This document shows positions 8,974 to 16,484 of a stretch of 64,000 nt of DNA, piece after piece (within the stretch, counting starts at the first letter, position 1; each line of letters starts with the position of its first letter). The position numbers were made by a program, and so were the translations under genes. The stretch is from an uncultured Luminiphilus sp. Lineage in GTDB: Bacteria; Pseudomonadota; Gammaproteobacteria; Pseudomonadales; Halieaceae. The DNA lies in assembly GCA_943840615.1 (NCBI GenBank), contig CALSVI010000009.1:1-64000 (forward strand), written 5' to 3'. The notes below the pieces were generated by a model, which worked only from the letters and a program-made list of their open reading frames with translations, did no database searches and had not been told where the DNA came from.

Positions 8974-9101
8974 GCACTGCCCAAGACTATTGCCGCTTTA
9001 GTACTGAGCAGCGGGGCTCCCCCCACACCTCGCCTGAGTGGCAGCGGCCCTGGAAGTCTAGTAAAATTTCGTCAGTATCTCAATCTTTTAAGAGGTCGAT
9101 T
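8974..9101. other. Intergenic part before the lipoprotein gene
   Basis: Together with 8769-8898 this forms a stretch of over 300 bases that holds only the 24-codon candidate. On the right it carries TAAGAGG at about 9089-9095, a ribosome binding site spaced for an ATG at 9102 rather than for the frame that encodes the lipoprotein signal peptide. No terminator or promoter could be defined with confidence. Confidence 0.35.
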
Positions 9102-9111
9102 ATGTGCCGCC

Positions 9112-10070
9112 GTGTCTCTTCGCCCTTTTTCACTGCTGAAGCGCATTGCTGCTGTGGTAGCCGCAACCATTTATCTAACCGGCTGCGGTATCGAGATCGT
9201 GGACGTCACGGCGCCAACTTCTGTTACCAGTGGCCAACCCTTCGAGATTGAGGTCACCCAGCAGTTTTTCCAAAGTGGCGGCTTTAGCGAGACAGCAGAG
9301 ACCCGACTGGTCTTCGTTTTCGTCGTGCCGGAGGCGTGGAGCCCACAAGCAGGTGGCAGTTATGATGGGGAGTTTGACGGCGATCCTCTCAGCTTGAACG
9401 TCGAAGTGCTTGACACGATCGAATCGGGTTGGAACGACCTTCTGTATGATCCGGAAGCGGCCAGTCCGTGTCTAGAGGAATATGCTGAGGATGAGATGCT
9501 CAAGAAGACTGTGCCGTGTACAAGGCGCTGGATGCGGTCGAGTTTGTCCCCTTTTTCTATGATGGGGCGTACCCTCCTCCCGACGATCCTACATACCAGT
9601 TGCTTTATGTCAGGACGGAGGCGCTACCAACGCAAGATTTCGCGGCAGACGATACTGGCGTTCTGACGATGTCCTTCGTCGCGGAAGCAGGACTGCAATC
9701 TGCGGAAGATGTCGAATTTGTTGTGGCATTGGCGATAGAGCTGAGCGAGGAAGCGGCAGAGATTGTTGGAGAGCGCCTGCCCGCTGACCGTCGAGAGTCG
9801 TGGCCATTATTGGGGGCAGGAGCTGCAGACGCCCCCCAAAACGGCGATGTGATTAGTTTCGTTTGGTGGTTGTGGGCGGAGAATGAGGGGCTTACTACTG
9901 AGATTGACGGCTATGAGGTGCCCATAGCGAGCGTCGGTGTGGCATCGGTCAGACAGTTTGCAGGCAATTTTCCCGTCCCTATAGGAGGGCCAGCCTTATT
10001 TGCCCTGATTGCGCTTGGTTTAGTGGGCCTTGGAATCTCAGCAGGACGAAAGAAAAGGCGTAAAATCTAA
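9112..10070 (+). pseudogene. Lipoprotein with C-terminal sorting-like tail, frameshifted
   Basis: Two frames together encode one protein of about 319 residues. Part one (from 9112) has a basic start (LRPFSLLKR), a hydrophobic helix and a lipobox (IYLTGC), then GIEIVDVTAPTSVTSGQPFE, a beta-rich exported domain. The frame is lost between about 9505 and 9516; adding one base restores it and continues as VYKALDAVEFVPFFYDG. The C-terminus is PVPIGGPALFALIALGLV followed by a short helix end and RKKRRK, the tripartite layout (short motif, membrane helix, basic tail) of PEP-CTERM/IPTL-type sorting signals. The annotated start is GTG, but the ribosome binding site fits an ATG at 9102 in another frame, so a second indel near the start is possible. 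Function unknown. Confidence 0.55.
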
Positions 10071-10978
10071 GGGTTCCGATTTTAACGGGGTAGGTAAGAG
10101 CGGAGACACTATCTTTACTTGGGACTTTTCTAGCCGCGCTCTGGCGCTACTTGCCACCGTAACCGCTGCCGCTTCCATAACCGATAATTCACTCTGGATA
10201 GCGGCGGTTGTAGCGTTCGGACTCTCTCACTACGTACTGTCCTTTTACTACGCCGCGCCCCAAATTAAGTTCCTTGTGACAAGCCCTGCCCACCAGCTAT
10301 CAGGTGTGACTCTGCTGGTAGCGGGATCGGTGCTTTACCTCACCAAATTTCCCTTGGCGATATTTTTTGCCCTCCACCATGCATTCAACGAGGGCTACCT
10401 TCGCCGTTCCACAGCGCCCTCAGAAGGCAGCGTTACTGAGTCGGTCGGAGCTGCCAGGGCCCTGCTCCATGGCCTTGGCTTCATGGTCGTTATACGGCAC
10501 GAAGCCGCTCTGAGAAACATACCGGAGATGCTGCTGTGGCTGGGTTTTGCGATGGCAGCCGCTTTTTACTGGCGCGCTGTCAGTGCTGACAAAGACGTGC
10601 CTCACGCCTCAGTAGCTGGCTCCAGCTCGCCAGAGGTGCTGCTTTTTCTGGTAGTTCTACTCTCTCTGCAAATGGAAATTTCTTGGCTGCAAGTGGTCTT
10701 TTATCACTTTGCGCTGTGGGCGATTCACCCTATCGCTGGCCTATCTAAAAAAGGAAGCGCCGCTATGACTGAGTATGTCGCCCTAACGATTGGCTCTCTT
10801 ATCGGCTTTTTTGGTTATGACAACCACTAAGCTAGCGAGCGATTTTTTGGATATGGCGTTTTGGTACGGGCAATTTCTTTTTTGGTCTTATGTGCATATC
10901 GCTACATCTCTTGCACTCTCCAAAGCGCACCCCGCTTGGATTGTGCGCTTATTCCAACCGCAAGCTGCGGCGAGATAA
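10030..10978 (+). pseudogene. Polytopic membrane protein with intramembrane histidines, frameshifted
   Basis: Starts (TTG, uncertain) inside the end of the preceding lipoprotein gene. The first frame stops at 10830; a one-base insertion, likely in the T6 run near 10808-10813, separates it from a second frame ending at 10978. Joined, they give about 315 residues with six to eight membrane helices. Histidines sit in or at the ends of helices: LSHYVLSFYYA, FALHHAFNEGYLR, FYHFALWAIHP and WSYVHIATSLALS. No family is recognised with confidence. The overlap with a protein carrying a C-terminal sorting-type tail suggests a functional pair, but that is inference. Confidence 0.5.
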
Positions 10979-11035
10979 CCAAACACAACAAAACAAGCTC
11001 AACCAATGCCGTTGACCTCTTATCTTTGGTGGCGC

Positions 11036-11716
11036 TCAGCGCGTCGATGTCGATATGCACCGCTTAAAGACCTCGATTTCTTGAGCCTCAAAAGCCGACC
11101 CGTCCTGCCTCAGCAGATCGTGGTGCCAGAGCGCCGGCTCCGGGGAGCCAGGCCGATCACTCCAGGTGTGAATCGTCTGGGTGCGGCCCGATACCAACCC
11201 CCAGCAATAGCACCCCACACCCTCAGCCTGAAAGACAGGCAAATGGGTGTGGACTCGACTGCCCACCGGTCTGGCCAACCATTCCGTGCAAAGAACAGGG
11301 CGCTGGTGGCGTCTTTTTAGTTTCTCGATCCTCTTCTGCAATGACTTTTGGCCCATATAGTGATGGAACGAAATGACGTCAGACAGGCCAAGCTGTATGT
11401 GATTGAGGCGTGGATTGGGGGCCCAAATGCCAACGGTGAGTGGCTGATCCGGCTCAACCGCACGGGCCCACTCAAAGCTCGCGCGCAGCAGTGGAATAGA
11501 CGGGCTGGGCAGAAGGAAGTGTCGCGCAAGCTTGATCAATGCCCTCGGAAAAGCTTTGACGGGCGGCAGGGATGCCAGAGGTAGAATCGCGTTGCCCGGC
11601 TCGTTATAGAGGTCCCAGATGCAAACTCGCTGATCGCGCCCGAAGGTGCCCACAATATCTTTCACATAGGCTTCACGGGTTTATGGCCGCTGGTTTTCAT
11701 AGCGGTCTTGTGACCC
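11036..11716 (-). pseudogene. Glycoside hydrolase (cellulase-like clan) remnant
   Basis: The open frame 11036-11665 encodes the C-terminal two thirds of a TIM-barrel glycosidase: VCIWDLYNEPGN holds the acid/base Glu and VLCTEWLARPVGS the nucleophile Glu, and CYCWGLVSGRTQTIHTWSD follows. Family members are about 330 residues and have an N-terminal third absent here. Upstream in the same frame DRYENQRP is followed by TAA (11681-11683) and then TREAYVKDIVG, so a premature stop interrupts conserved sequence, and similarity ends near 11716. This is a 5'-truncated, stop-containing pseudogene. Intact relatives act on plant- or algal-type beta-glycans. Confidence 0.7.
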
Positions 11717-11866
11717 TTAAGGAACTGAAGCTTGAAAACATGTCTGCTCATAGAAAGATCTCTGGAGCGCGAATGTCACCCGCTCAAGAAATATATTTAG
11801 AAAAGAGGCTGACACTGCTTTGTAACCCATGAAAACGTTCAGAGTGCGAGGCACTCATTTCTTGCG

Positions 11867-12490
11867 TCAGGTGCGTTCTACGGGGAACGTCAAGTAGCCC
11901 CAACTCATTACACCTCTGCCATCCCAGTTGATACCCAGCGTCATGCTATCGCCAGTCCATGTCATGTAGTCGGCTGCTGACTCGCTTGGTTTCGATACTT
12001 CTGCGGCCGAGCGCGCCCACGACTCAAGTTCTTGCAAAGCTTCAGCCCCTTCGCCGAGAAAGACAATCACAAAATACGCTTCATCATTGTCATAGAAGAT
12101 CATGAATGGGTAGCGCCAATATCTGTATACGCACAACTCCCTGTCACCAGCCTGCGGCTCGCAATCGCCTCCAGTTGCCTGCTTCACCATCCTCCGAGTG
12201 TTCCTATCCCCCCAAGCAGTATTCGAATCCCGAGACTCTCGCCTCAGAGCCTCAGCGACAGCCGCCTTGCTCATACCAATGATTGGTATTCCCATGTGTT
12301 CTATTTCTCTGATCCACTCATCCACGTTAATAGCAGACGCATCGCCTGCTGGGCTGGAGGATGACGGAGCTTCTGGCGGAACTGCCTCTGCTGGATTGTT
12401 CTCTAGCGGCCCTAGGAGGTAATTACCGTCCTCCGCAAACACCTGCGCTGTCCAGACAAGCAAGACTCCTATGAGTGCTATCCATTTCAC
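11867..12490 (-). CDS. Exported protein of unknown function
   Basis: A 207-residue protein with a clear signal peptide (MKWIALIGVLLVWTAQVFA, cleavage before EDG), a Pro/Ser/Ala-rich linker (residues ~34-52), and a globular domain with two Cys in GGDCEPQAGDRELCVYRYW that could form a disulfide. The remainder (YDNDEAYFVIVFLGEGAEAL; WTGDSMTLGINWDGRGVMSWG) looks beta-rich. AAGGAG 8 bases before the ATG supports expression. No family recognised. It lies inside the accessory region. Confidence 0.6.
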   Translation of the reverse strand: MKWIALIGVLLVWTAQVFAEDGNYLLGPLENNPAEAVPPEAPSSSSPAGDASAINVDEWIREIEHMGIPIIGMSKAAVAEALRRESRDSNTAWGDRNTRRMVKQATGGDCEPQAGDRELCVYRYWRYPFMIFYDNDEAYFVIVFLGEGAEALQELESWARSAAEVSKPSESAADYMTWTGDSMTLGINWDGRGVMSWGYLTFPVERT

Positions 12491-12615
12491 CGCTCAAATC
12501 TCCTTAGCTGTTAATCCTCTGCGACTTAACAGTAACTCGGCGGGGTCACATCCTATTGAACCGTTATGCCAAGCGTTTAGCTGATTGCGTCAGTGTCGCA
12601 CCCCGGCCGATAGCT

Positions 12616-12930
12616 TTATGGCTTGATAGGCCCAAAGAAGAAGCCAAGTAGAAAAGTGATCCCTGCGAAGCCCCACAGCCCCCCGAAAAATCCGGTTGCA
12701 AAAGATCCTTGCAGTGCTTTTCGGAAACGGCTGAATCCCTGCTCGTCATATTGGTTTGCCCACTCCAGCATGAATGCCCAAAAGAGAGCGACAAAGAGGA
12801 ACGCAATAAATGCCCAGCCCTCGCCCGCGCCCCAAATGTCGCCACCCGCCTCGAAGTAGTGAGTGAACGATTCAGCAAAATCGCGCAAGACACTATGCAG
12901 CCATCCGGAAAATTGATCTGCTCTGCTCAT
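12616..12930 (-). CDS. Small membrane protein coupled to integrase remnant
   Basis: A 104-residue protein: an amphipathic N-terminus (SRADQFSGWLHSVLRDFAES), a membrane segment at about residues 38-55 (WAFIAFLFVALFWAFML), a charged middle (EWANQYDEQGFSRFRKAL) and a second, glycine-rich hydrophobic segment (residues ~76-100). Its ATG overlaps the TGA of the integrase remnant (ATGA), so it was translationally coupled to the recombinase gene when that was intact. No family recognised. Possibly an accessory gene of the former mobile element. Confidence 0.5.
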   Translation of the reverse strand: MSRADQFSGWLHSVLRDFAESFTHYFEAGGDIWGAGEGWAFIAFLFVALFWAFMLEWANQYDEQGFSRFRKALQGSFATGFFGGLWGFAGITFLLGFFFGPIKP

Positions 12931-13091
12931 CGCCGCGCCCTCCTCAGCTTAACCACGCTCTTTGGGTTGGTCAGATACTTTGCCCATGCGTCGAGCATTT
13001 CCCTGATCTCCTTCTGCCGATCCATCCGCAGATAGGCGGCTCGCACCTTGTCGGGGTCGCCATGGCCTAATCCTCCCACATACCTGACACT
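12927..13091 (-). pseudogene. Tyrosine integrase, C-terminal remnant
   Basis: This 54-codon frame lies between an in-frame TAG at 13092-13094 and a TGA. It encodes VGGLGHGDPDKVRAAYLR followed by MDRQKEIREMLDAWAKYLTN and a basic tail. The LGH..D...V...Y spacing is the end of the catalytic domain of phage-type tyrosine recombinases: the His of the LGH box and a downstream Tyr nucleophile, followed by the common RREMMQxWADYL-like helix. Everything upstream of this block, including the first catalytic Arg, is missing. It marks a decayed integrative element about 2 kb from the tRNA-Pro 3' end. Confidence 0.7.
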
Positions 13092-13103
13092 CTAGAGCAG
13101 CAC

Positions 13104-13124
13104 CCAACTAGTCTACCTAGTTGG
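13104..13124. repeat. Perfect 8-bp inverted repeat
   Basis: CCAACTAG (13104-13111) and CTAGTTGG (13117-13124) are exact reverse complements around a 5-base centre TCTAC. There is no T-run after it, so it is not a typical terminator. It lies between the integrase remnant and the start of the FG-GAP-type gene. It could be a protein-binding operator or a leftover recombination site. Confidence 0.5.
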
Positions 13125-13208
13125 ACAGCGGTGGGCTGGAGGGCTGCTGGTTCAACTTCCTTGTTAGACAAAGGGGCCTGTATTGTCTCCTTTTTTTATT
13201 GAGGGGGT

Positions 13209-14792
13209 ATGATGAATCTCCGCAGCCTAAGCCGACCGACTGACCGAATGAAAGATCAGCCAGAAAAATTCTTCAGCGAGTTATTTTCTTTTTTGTTGCT
13301 GACGCTCGCGTTTTGTATTTCAGGATCCTCAAGCCATGCTCAGGACGAAGAGGAGATTTACGAGGGGCTTCCTATATGGATGCTATATACGGCGAAGACA
13401 GTCGCCGACAGCAACAGATATTTTGATCCAAAACACATTGACCTCGTTATTCCAGAGAGTCTTTGGGAGAGCGCATTTCAGAGCTCTCTGGAACTCGCCA
13501 TTCCTATTGATTTCAATAACGACGGGCTAATGGATTTGCTGATAGAGCAAGCAATTGCATGGAATGGCCCGGGCGGCACTGTTCCAAATGACAATCCAGA
13601 TTTGTATGCACCCTCTAACGTGATCAGATTGGCCTTTAAGCAAGTTGAGACAGGTGTGTATCAACTCGCCACGCAATCAGTATTTGGAGAGGACATGGTC
13701 GAGATGGGAGACCTTAGCAGGAAGGTAATGACTGCGGACGTCAATTCTGATGGCTTTGTGGACGTTCTAATGTGTCTGCACAGAGAAGACGGCAGAGAGA
13801 TGAGCTACGATGAGGGTTACTTAAACTGGTCAAGCAGACAGAAAGTCATCCTTTCCAACGGGGATGGCACTTACCGCGTGGATGACCTTGGTGGCGATCC
13901 TCAATACCAGCACGGTTGCACTACCGCCAAGATGCAAGATGGGTCCCAGCACATTATTTACGGGGTAAACAACTCCTCGTCTGCGGTGGTTTATCGGTAT
14001 CAGGCAGACCAACCGATGTCTGTCGGTGGCTATCCATACTTAGGTGGCTGGGATGAGCGAGCTCTCTCGCCAGAGAGCTCAGGAGCACTCAATTACTCAA
14101 AATATCTAATGTCCAACATCACTCAAGGCCCAGATGCAGGGGTAAGGATCTTCGAGCAAATTGATTCCCAGTGGCTGGAATATGGTACTTACTTATTTGG
14201 CGAAAACAGGGGCCCCGTGGACTTCATAAATCAATGGAATGATGGTGTGCAGCAGCAGGACTTGTATTGGTATGACGGTCACCTGAGGCTCAGTTTCACA
14301 GTGTCTGATAGCTGCGAGATACGTCTTACTGATACGGAATCTGTCTTCGTGATTAAACTTGACTCTAATATTGTCCCTGAGAACTATGTCGAACCTATTG
14401 ATATGGATAGTTTGGAATTCGACCAGATATACACGGCGCTCGCTATTCGCAACGGAGCCATCGAGGAGCTCAATTTATTCGATGAAGAAAGAAATCATCC
14501 CATGCCATACTCTTTCGTGTGCGGTGATATGACTGCCGATGGATACGGAGACCTGAGCAGTATTCAGGCGCACAACGGCTTGCCAGTTTCTTTTTATAAA
14601 AACGATGGCAATGGAGACTTAGTTAGGGTCGACGTAAAGGGTCTAGAGGTCGTGAAGACGCTAACGGTCCTTGAAAGCCTCCCATGGCCAGAACGGGTAT
14701 GGTTTGAAGATATTAATGGGGACGGCATCGGGGATTGGTTACAGGCATCAAAAGGGACCATGAGAATTAACTTCGGAGTAAAACCTCAGTAG
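13209..14792 (+). CDS. Secreted FG-GAP/VCBS-like repeat protein
   Basis: A 527-residue protein with a signal peptide after a long polar start (hydrophobic core FSFLLLTLAFCISG, cleavage likely after SSHAQ). Four calcium-binding Asp-loop motifs of the DxNxDGxxD type are visible: DFNNDGLMD, DVNSDGFVD, DMTADGYGD and DINGDGIGD. They are spaced through the protein as in FG-GAP/VCBS beta-propeller repeats. It is likely extracellular or periplasmic; the ligand is unknown. GAGGGGG precedes the paired ATGATG start, so either ATG may be used. The gene is visibly more A/T-rich than the core genes around the window, suggesting acquisition. It is the largest intact gene of the accessory region. Confidence 0.7.
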   Translation: MMNLRSLSRPTDRMKDQPEKFFSELFSFLLLTLAFCISGSSSHAQDEEEIYEGLPIWMLYTAKTVADSNRYFDPKHIDLVIPESLWESAFQSSLELAIPIDFNNDGLMDLLIEQAIAWNGPGGTVPNDNPDLYAPSNVIRLAFKQVETGVYQLATQSVFGEDMVEMGDLSRKVMTADVNSDGFVDVLMCLHREDGREMSYDEGYLNWSSRQKVILSNGDGTYRVDDLGGDPQYQHGCTTAKMQDGSQHIIYGVNNSSSAVVYRYQADQPMSVGGYPYLGGWDERALSPESSGALNYSKYLMSNITQGPDAGVRIFEQIDSQWLEYGTYLFGENRGPVDFINQWNDGVQQQDLYWYDGHLRLSFTVSDSCEIRLTDTESVFVIKLDSNIVPENYVEPIDMDSLEFDQIYTALAIRNGAIEELNLFDEERNHPMPYSFVCGDMTADGYGDLSSIQAHNGLPVSFYKNDGNGDLVRVDVKGLEVVKTLTVLESLPWPERVWFEDINGDGIGDWLQASKGTMRINFGVKPQ

Positions 14793-15102
14793 CGCTCTGG
14801 AAACCAAACACCACCGAAATCCTCAACGCCGTCTATCCCGTAAGGCTTGAGCAGCTTCCCTAGTTACTCTTTTTTTTTCAATTCCAACGTTTTAAGTGGG
14901 GCAGCAGTATCACTGGTATCAGCAGGAGACTTTTACCCCTCCCCCGCCCTATGAATTTGGGGGTGGGTCTTGCAGCGAGCCGTAGGTGGCGAAACTTGCA
15001 TAAAAAGCATATCGAATGTTGTACGATTGTTGTACGCACTGGGATAGACGAATTTTAGGCGCGGGGAACTGAATTTAAATTATTGATTTATATATATAAA
15101 AG
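14793..15102. other. Intergenic region between accessory gene and tRNA-Pro
   Basis: No gene found. Notable contents: a T9 run at about 14870-14878, an imperfect inverted repeat around 14934-14966 (CCCCTCCCCC opposite GGGGGTGGG), a pair of 8-bp direct repeats at 15018-15036, and a very A/T-rich stretch with TATATATATA just before the tRNA 3' end. This is where the right junction of an element integrated at the tRNA would be expected. No second copy of the tRNA 3' end was seen by eye. Confidence 0.45.
15018..15036. repeat. Two 8-bp direct repeats, 11-bp period
   Basis: GTTGTACG occurs at 15018-15025 and again at 15029-15036. An 11-base period places both copies on the same face of the DNA helix, as seen for integrase arm-type sites or transcription factor half-sites. 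They lie 67-85 bases from the 3' end of tRNA-Pro. Confidence 0.4.
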
Positions 15103-15179
15103 TGGTCGGTGTGAGAGGATTTGAACCTCCGACCCCTTCCTCCCGAAGGAAGTGCGCTACCAGGCTGCGCCACACACCG
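15103..15179 (-). tRNA. tRNA-Pro (anticodon CGG)
   Basis: On the minus strand the gene begins CGGTGTG and ends CACACCG-A-CCA. The 7-bp acceptor stem pairs completely and the CCA end is encoded. The D arm is GCGC..GCGC, the anticodon arm is CTTCC-TTCGGGA-GGAAG with CGG at positions 34-36, and the T arm contains GGTTCAAATCC. Length is 77 bases including CCA. It reads proline codon CCG. Its 3' end faces the accessory region at 8.8-15.1 kb, the usual orientation for elements inserted at a tRNA. Confidence 0.97.
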
Positions 15180-15232
15180 AGGTGCTCAGAGTACCAAAAC
15201 GTGAAATACGGGCCAAGATTGTCGCGGTAAGG

Positions 15233-15445
15233 TCAGTAAATCTCTGCCCACTGAGCAATGCCCTGACTCAGCAAGCTAAAGCCTGCCACCACCACGATCA
15301 GCAGAAAGATCAGGAATAGCGGTTTGAACGGTTTGCGTTCGACCGCATTCACGCCCCGCGCCAAAAAAGCATCCACCTTCGCTTGGTCAGCGTCTGACAG
15401 TTTTTGCGAGGCTTCGATGCCTGATTGTGGGTCGCTGTCCTGCAC
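15233..15445 (-). CDS. DUF3094 small membrane protein
   Basis: A 70-residue protein with a polar N-terminus (LSDADQAKVDAFLARGVN), the characteristic VERKPFKP block before the membrane, one helix (LFLIFLLIVVVAGFSLL), and a short SQGIAQWAEIY tail. This matches the DUF3094 family of gammaproteobacteria, whose members are about the same size and of unknown function. It lies just upstream of tRNA-Pro on the same strand and is divergent from comF. Confidence 0.75.
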   Translation of the reverse strand: MQDSDPQSGIEASQKLSDADQAKVDAFLARGVNAVERKPFKPLFLIFLLIVVVAGFSLLSQGIAQWAEIY

Positions 15446-15673
15446 GGCAAGTCATTCTTGTTGAAACGAGCCTTCACTCTATCGCTTAGCGCCGGCAGGA
15501 CCAAGCCCCGCAAAGAACTGCTCGAAAAGCGCCGGCATTGGTCGGCCATGATGTTCTCGCAAACTCCCGGAGTCGGCACAGTGGCCGTTACCGCACTGTT
15601 CTTCCTGCCGCTAAACGCTGTTGGTGTCAGGGGGCCTAAGGGATTGAGCGGGATTTACATATGAGCGCTCACA
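15446..15673. promoter_or_regulatory. Divergent promoter region DUF3094/comF
   Basis: A 228-base spacer between divergent genes that must contain both promoters. Open frames in it do not look coding. I could not pick out convincing -35/-10 pairs. A GCCGGC-rich pair of repeats (GCGCCGGCAGG near 15490 and GCGCCGGCATT near 15530) is present. Confidence 0.3.
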
Positions 15674-16456
15674 GTGGCCGGAGCAAAGAAATGGATGTCA
15701 GCCGCTAGCTTGAGGGGCCTTCGCCGGGGTATTGGGCGGATGATTCATTGGCTTGCCCCGGCCGAATGCCTGCTCTGCAGAGCGCCACATGGCAACACTC
15801 GCGCCATCTGTGCGGATTGCGAGGCCGGACTGAGCCGCAACACTCACTCCTGTCATCGCTGCGCGCTCCCACAGTTACCTGACGCACTGTGCCGCGATTG
15901 CAAACACGCCCCCCCTCATTTTGAAACAACCCATGCCCCGTATCTGATGCGCACCGGCATCAGAGACCTGATTCATCAGTGGAAATTTCAGAACCGACCT
16001 CACCTAAGCGCACTACTCGCATTATTATTTAGCGAGGCAACTTCCTTGGGCGCAGATTGTTCGATGCGTTGGGGGGCCTCACTAACGCCCACGCTACTGG
16101 TACCCGTGCCCACTCAGTGGCGCCGGCAGGTACAGCGGGGTTTTGACCACACCTGGGTGCTGGCACAAGCGCTCAAATCTCAACATTACCCGGGTCTTAT
16201 CGTCCGCCCCTGGGTCCGCAACCGCCGCCATCGTCCGGCGCAGCACAGTCTCGATAGGGCGACCCGCTGGCAAGACGCCAACGATCGATTCGCCGCCAAC
16301 CGTAAACTGGCCGGTCACCGCGTGATTCTCGTCGACGATGTCATGACCACTGGCGCCACCGTCCGCGCCGCCGCCCGGGTCTGTCGGGAGGCAGGCGCCC
16401 AGTCAGTGGATGTATGGTGTCTCGCCAGAACCCCTACTCCCACCACCGCGCGGTAA
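15674..16456 (+). CDS. comF: ComF family phosphoribosyltransferase-like protein
   Basis: About 260 residues with an N-terminal zinc-finger region of four CxxC pairs (CLLC, CADC, CHRC, CRDC) and a C-terminal PRTase domain containing LVPVPTQWRRQVQRGFDH and the PRPP loop VILVDDVMTTGATVRAA. This is the ComF/GntX layout. ComF is linked to uptake of transforming DNA in naturally competent bacteria; GntX-type members have less clear roles. The type IV pilus operon elsewhere in the window is compatible with a competence link. The GTG start at 15674 is uncertain; ATGs at 15695 and 15740 are alternatives. Confidence 0.85.
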   Translation: MAGAKKWMSAASLRGLRRGIGRMIHWLAPAECLLCRAPHGNTRAICADCEAGLSRNTHSCHRCALPQLPDALCRDCKHAPPHFETTHAPYLMRTGIRDLIHQWKFQNRPHLSALLALLFSEATSLGADCSMRWGASLTPTLLVPVPTQWRRQVQRGFDHTWVLAQALKSQHYPGLIVRPWVRNRRHRPAQHSLDRATRWQDANDRFAANRKLAGHRVILVDDVMTTGATVRAAARVCREAGAQSVDVWCLARTPTPTTAR

Positions 16457-16484
16457 CATAGGGTCTTTAGTTAAGGGATATCGA

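Noticed and set aside
8859-9251. 130-codon frame across the 24-codon peptide and lipoprotein start
   Set aside because: It has a Cys/His-rich, unlikely composition and overlaps the better supported lipoprotein signal peptide frame.
13149-13160. GGTTCAACTTCC resembling a tRNA T-arm, possible att copy
   Set aside because: It is on the opposite strand to tRNA-Pro, has a mismatch in the T-stem context and no flanking acceptor-stem match.
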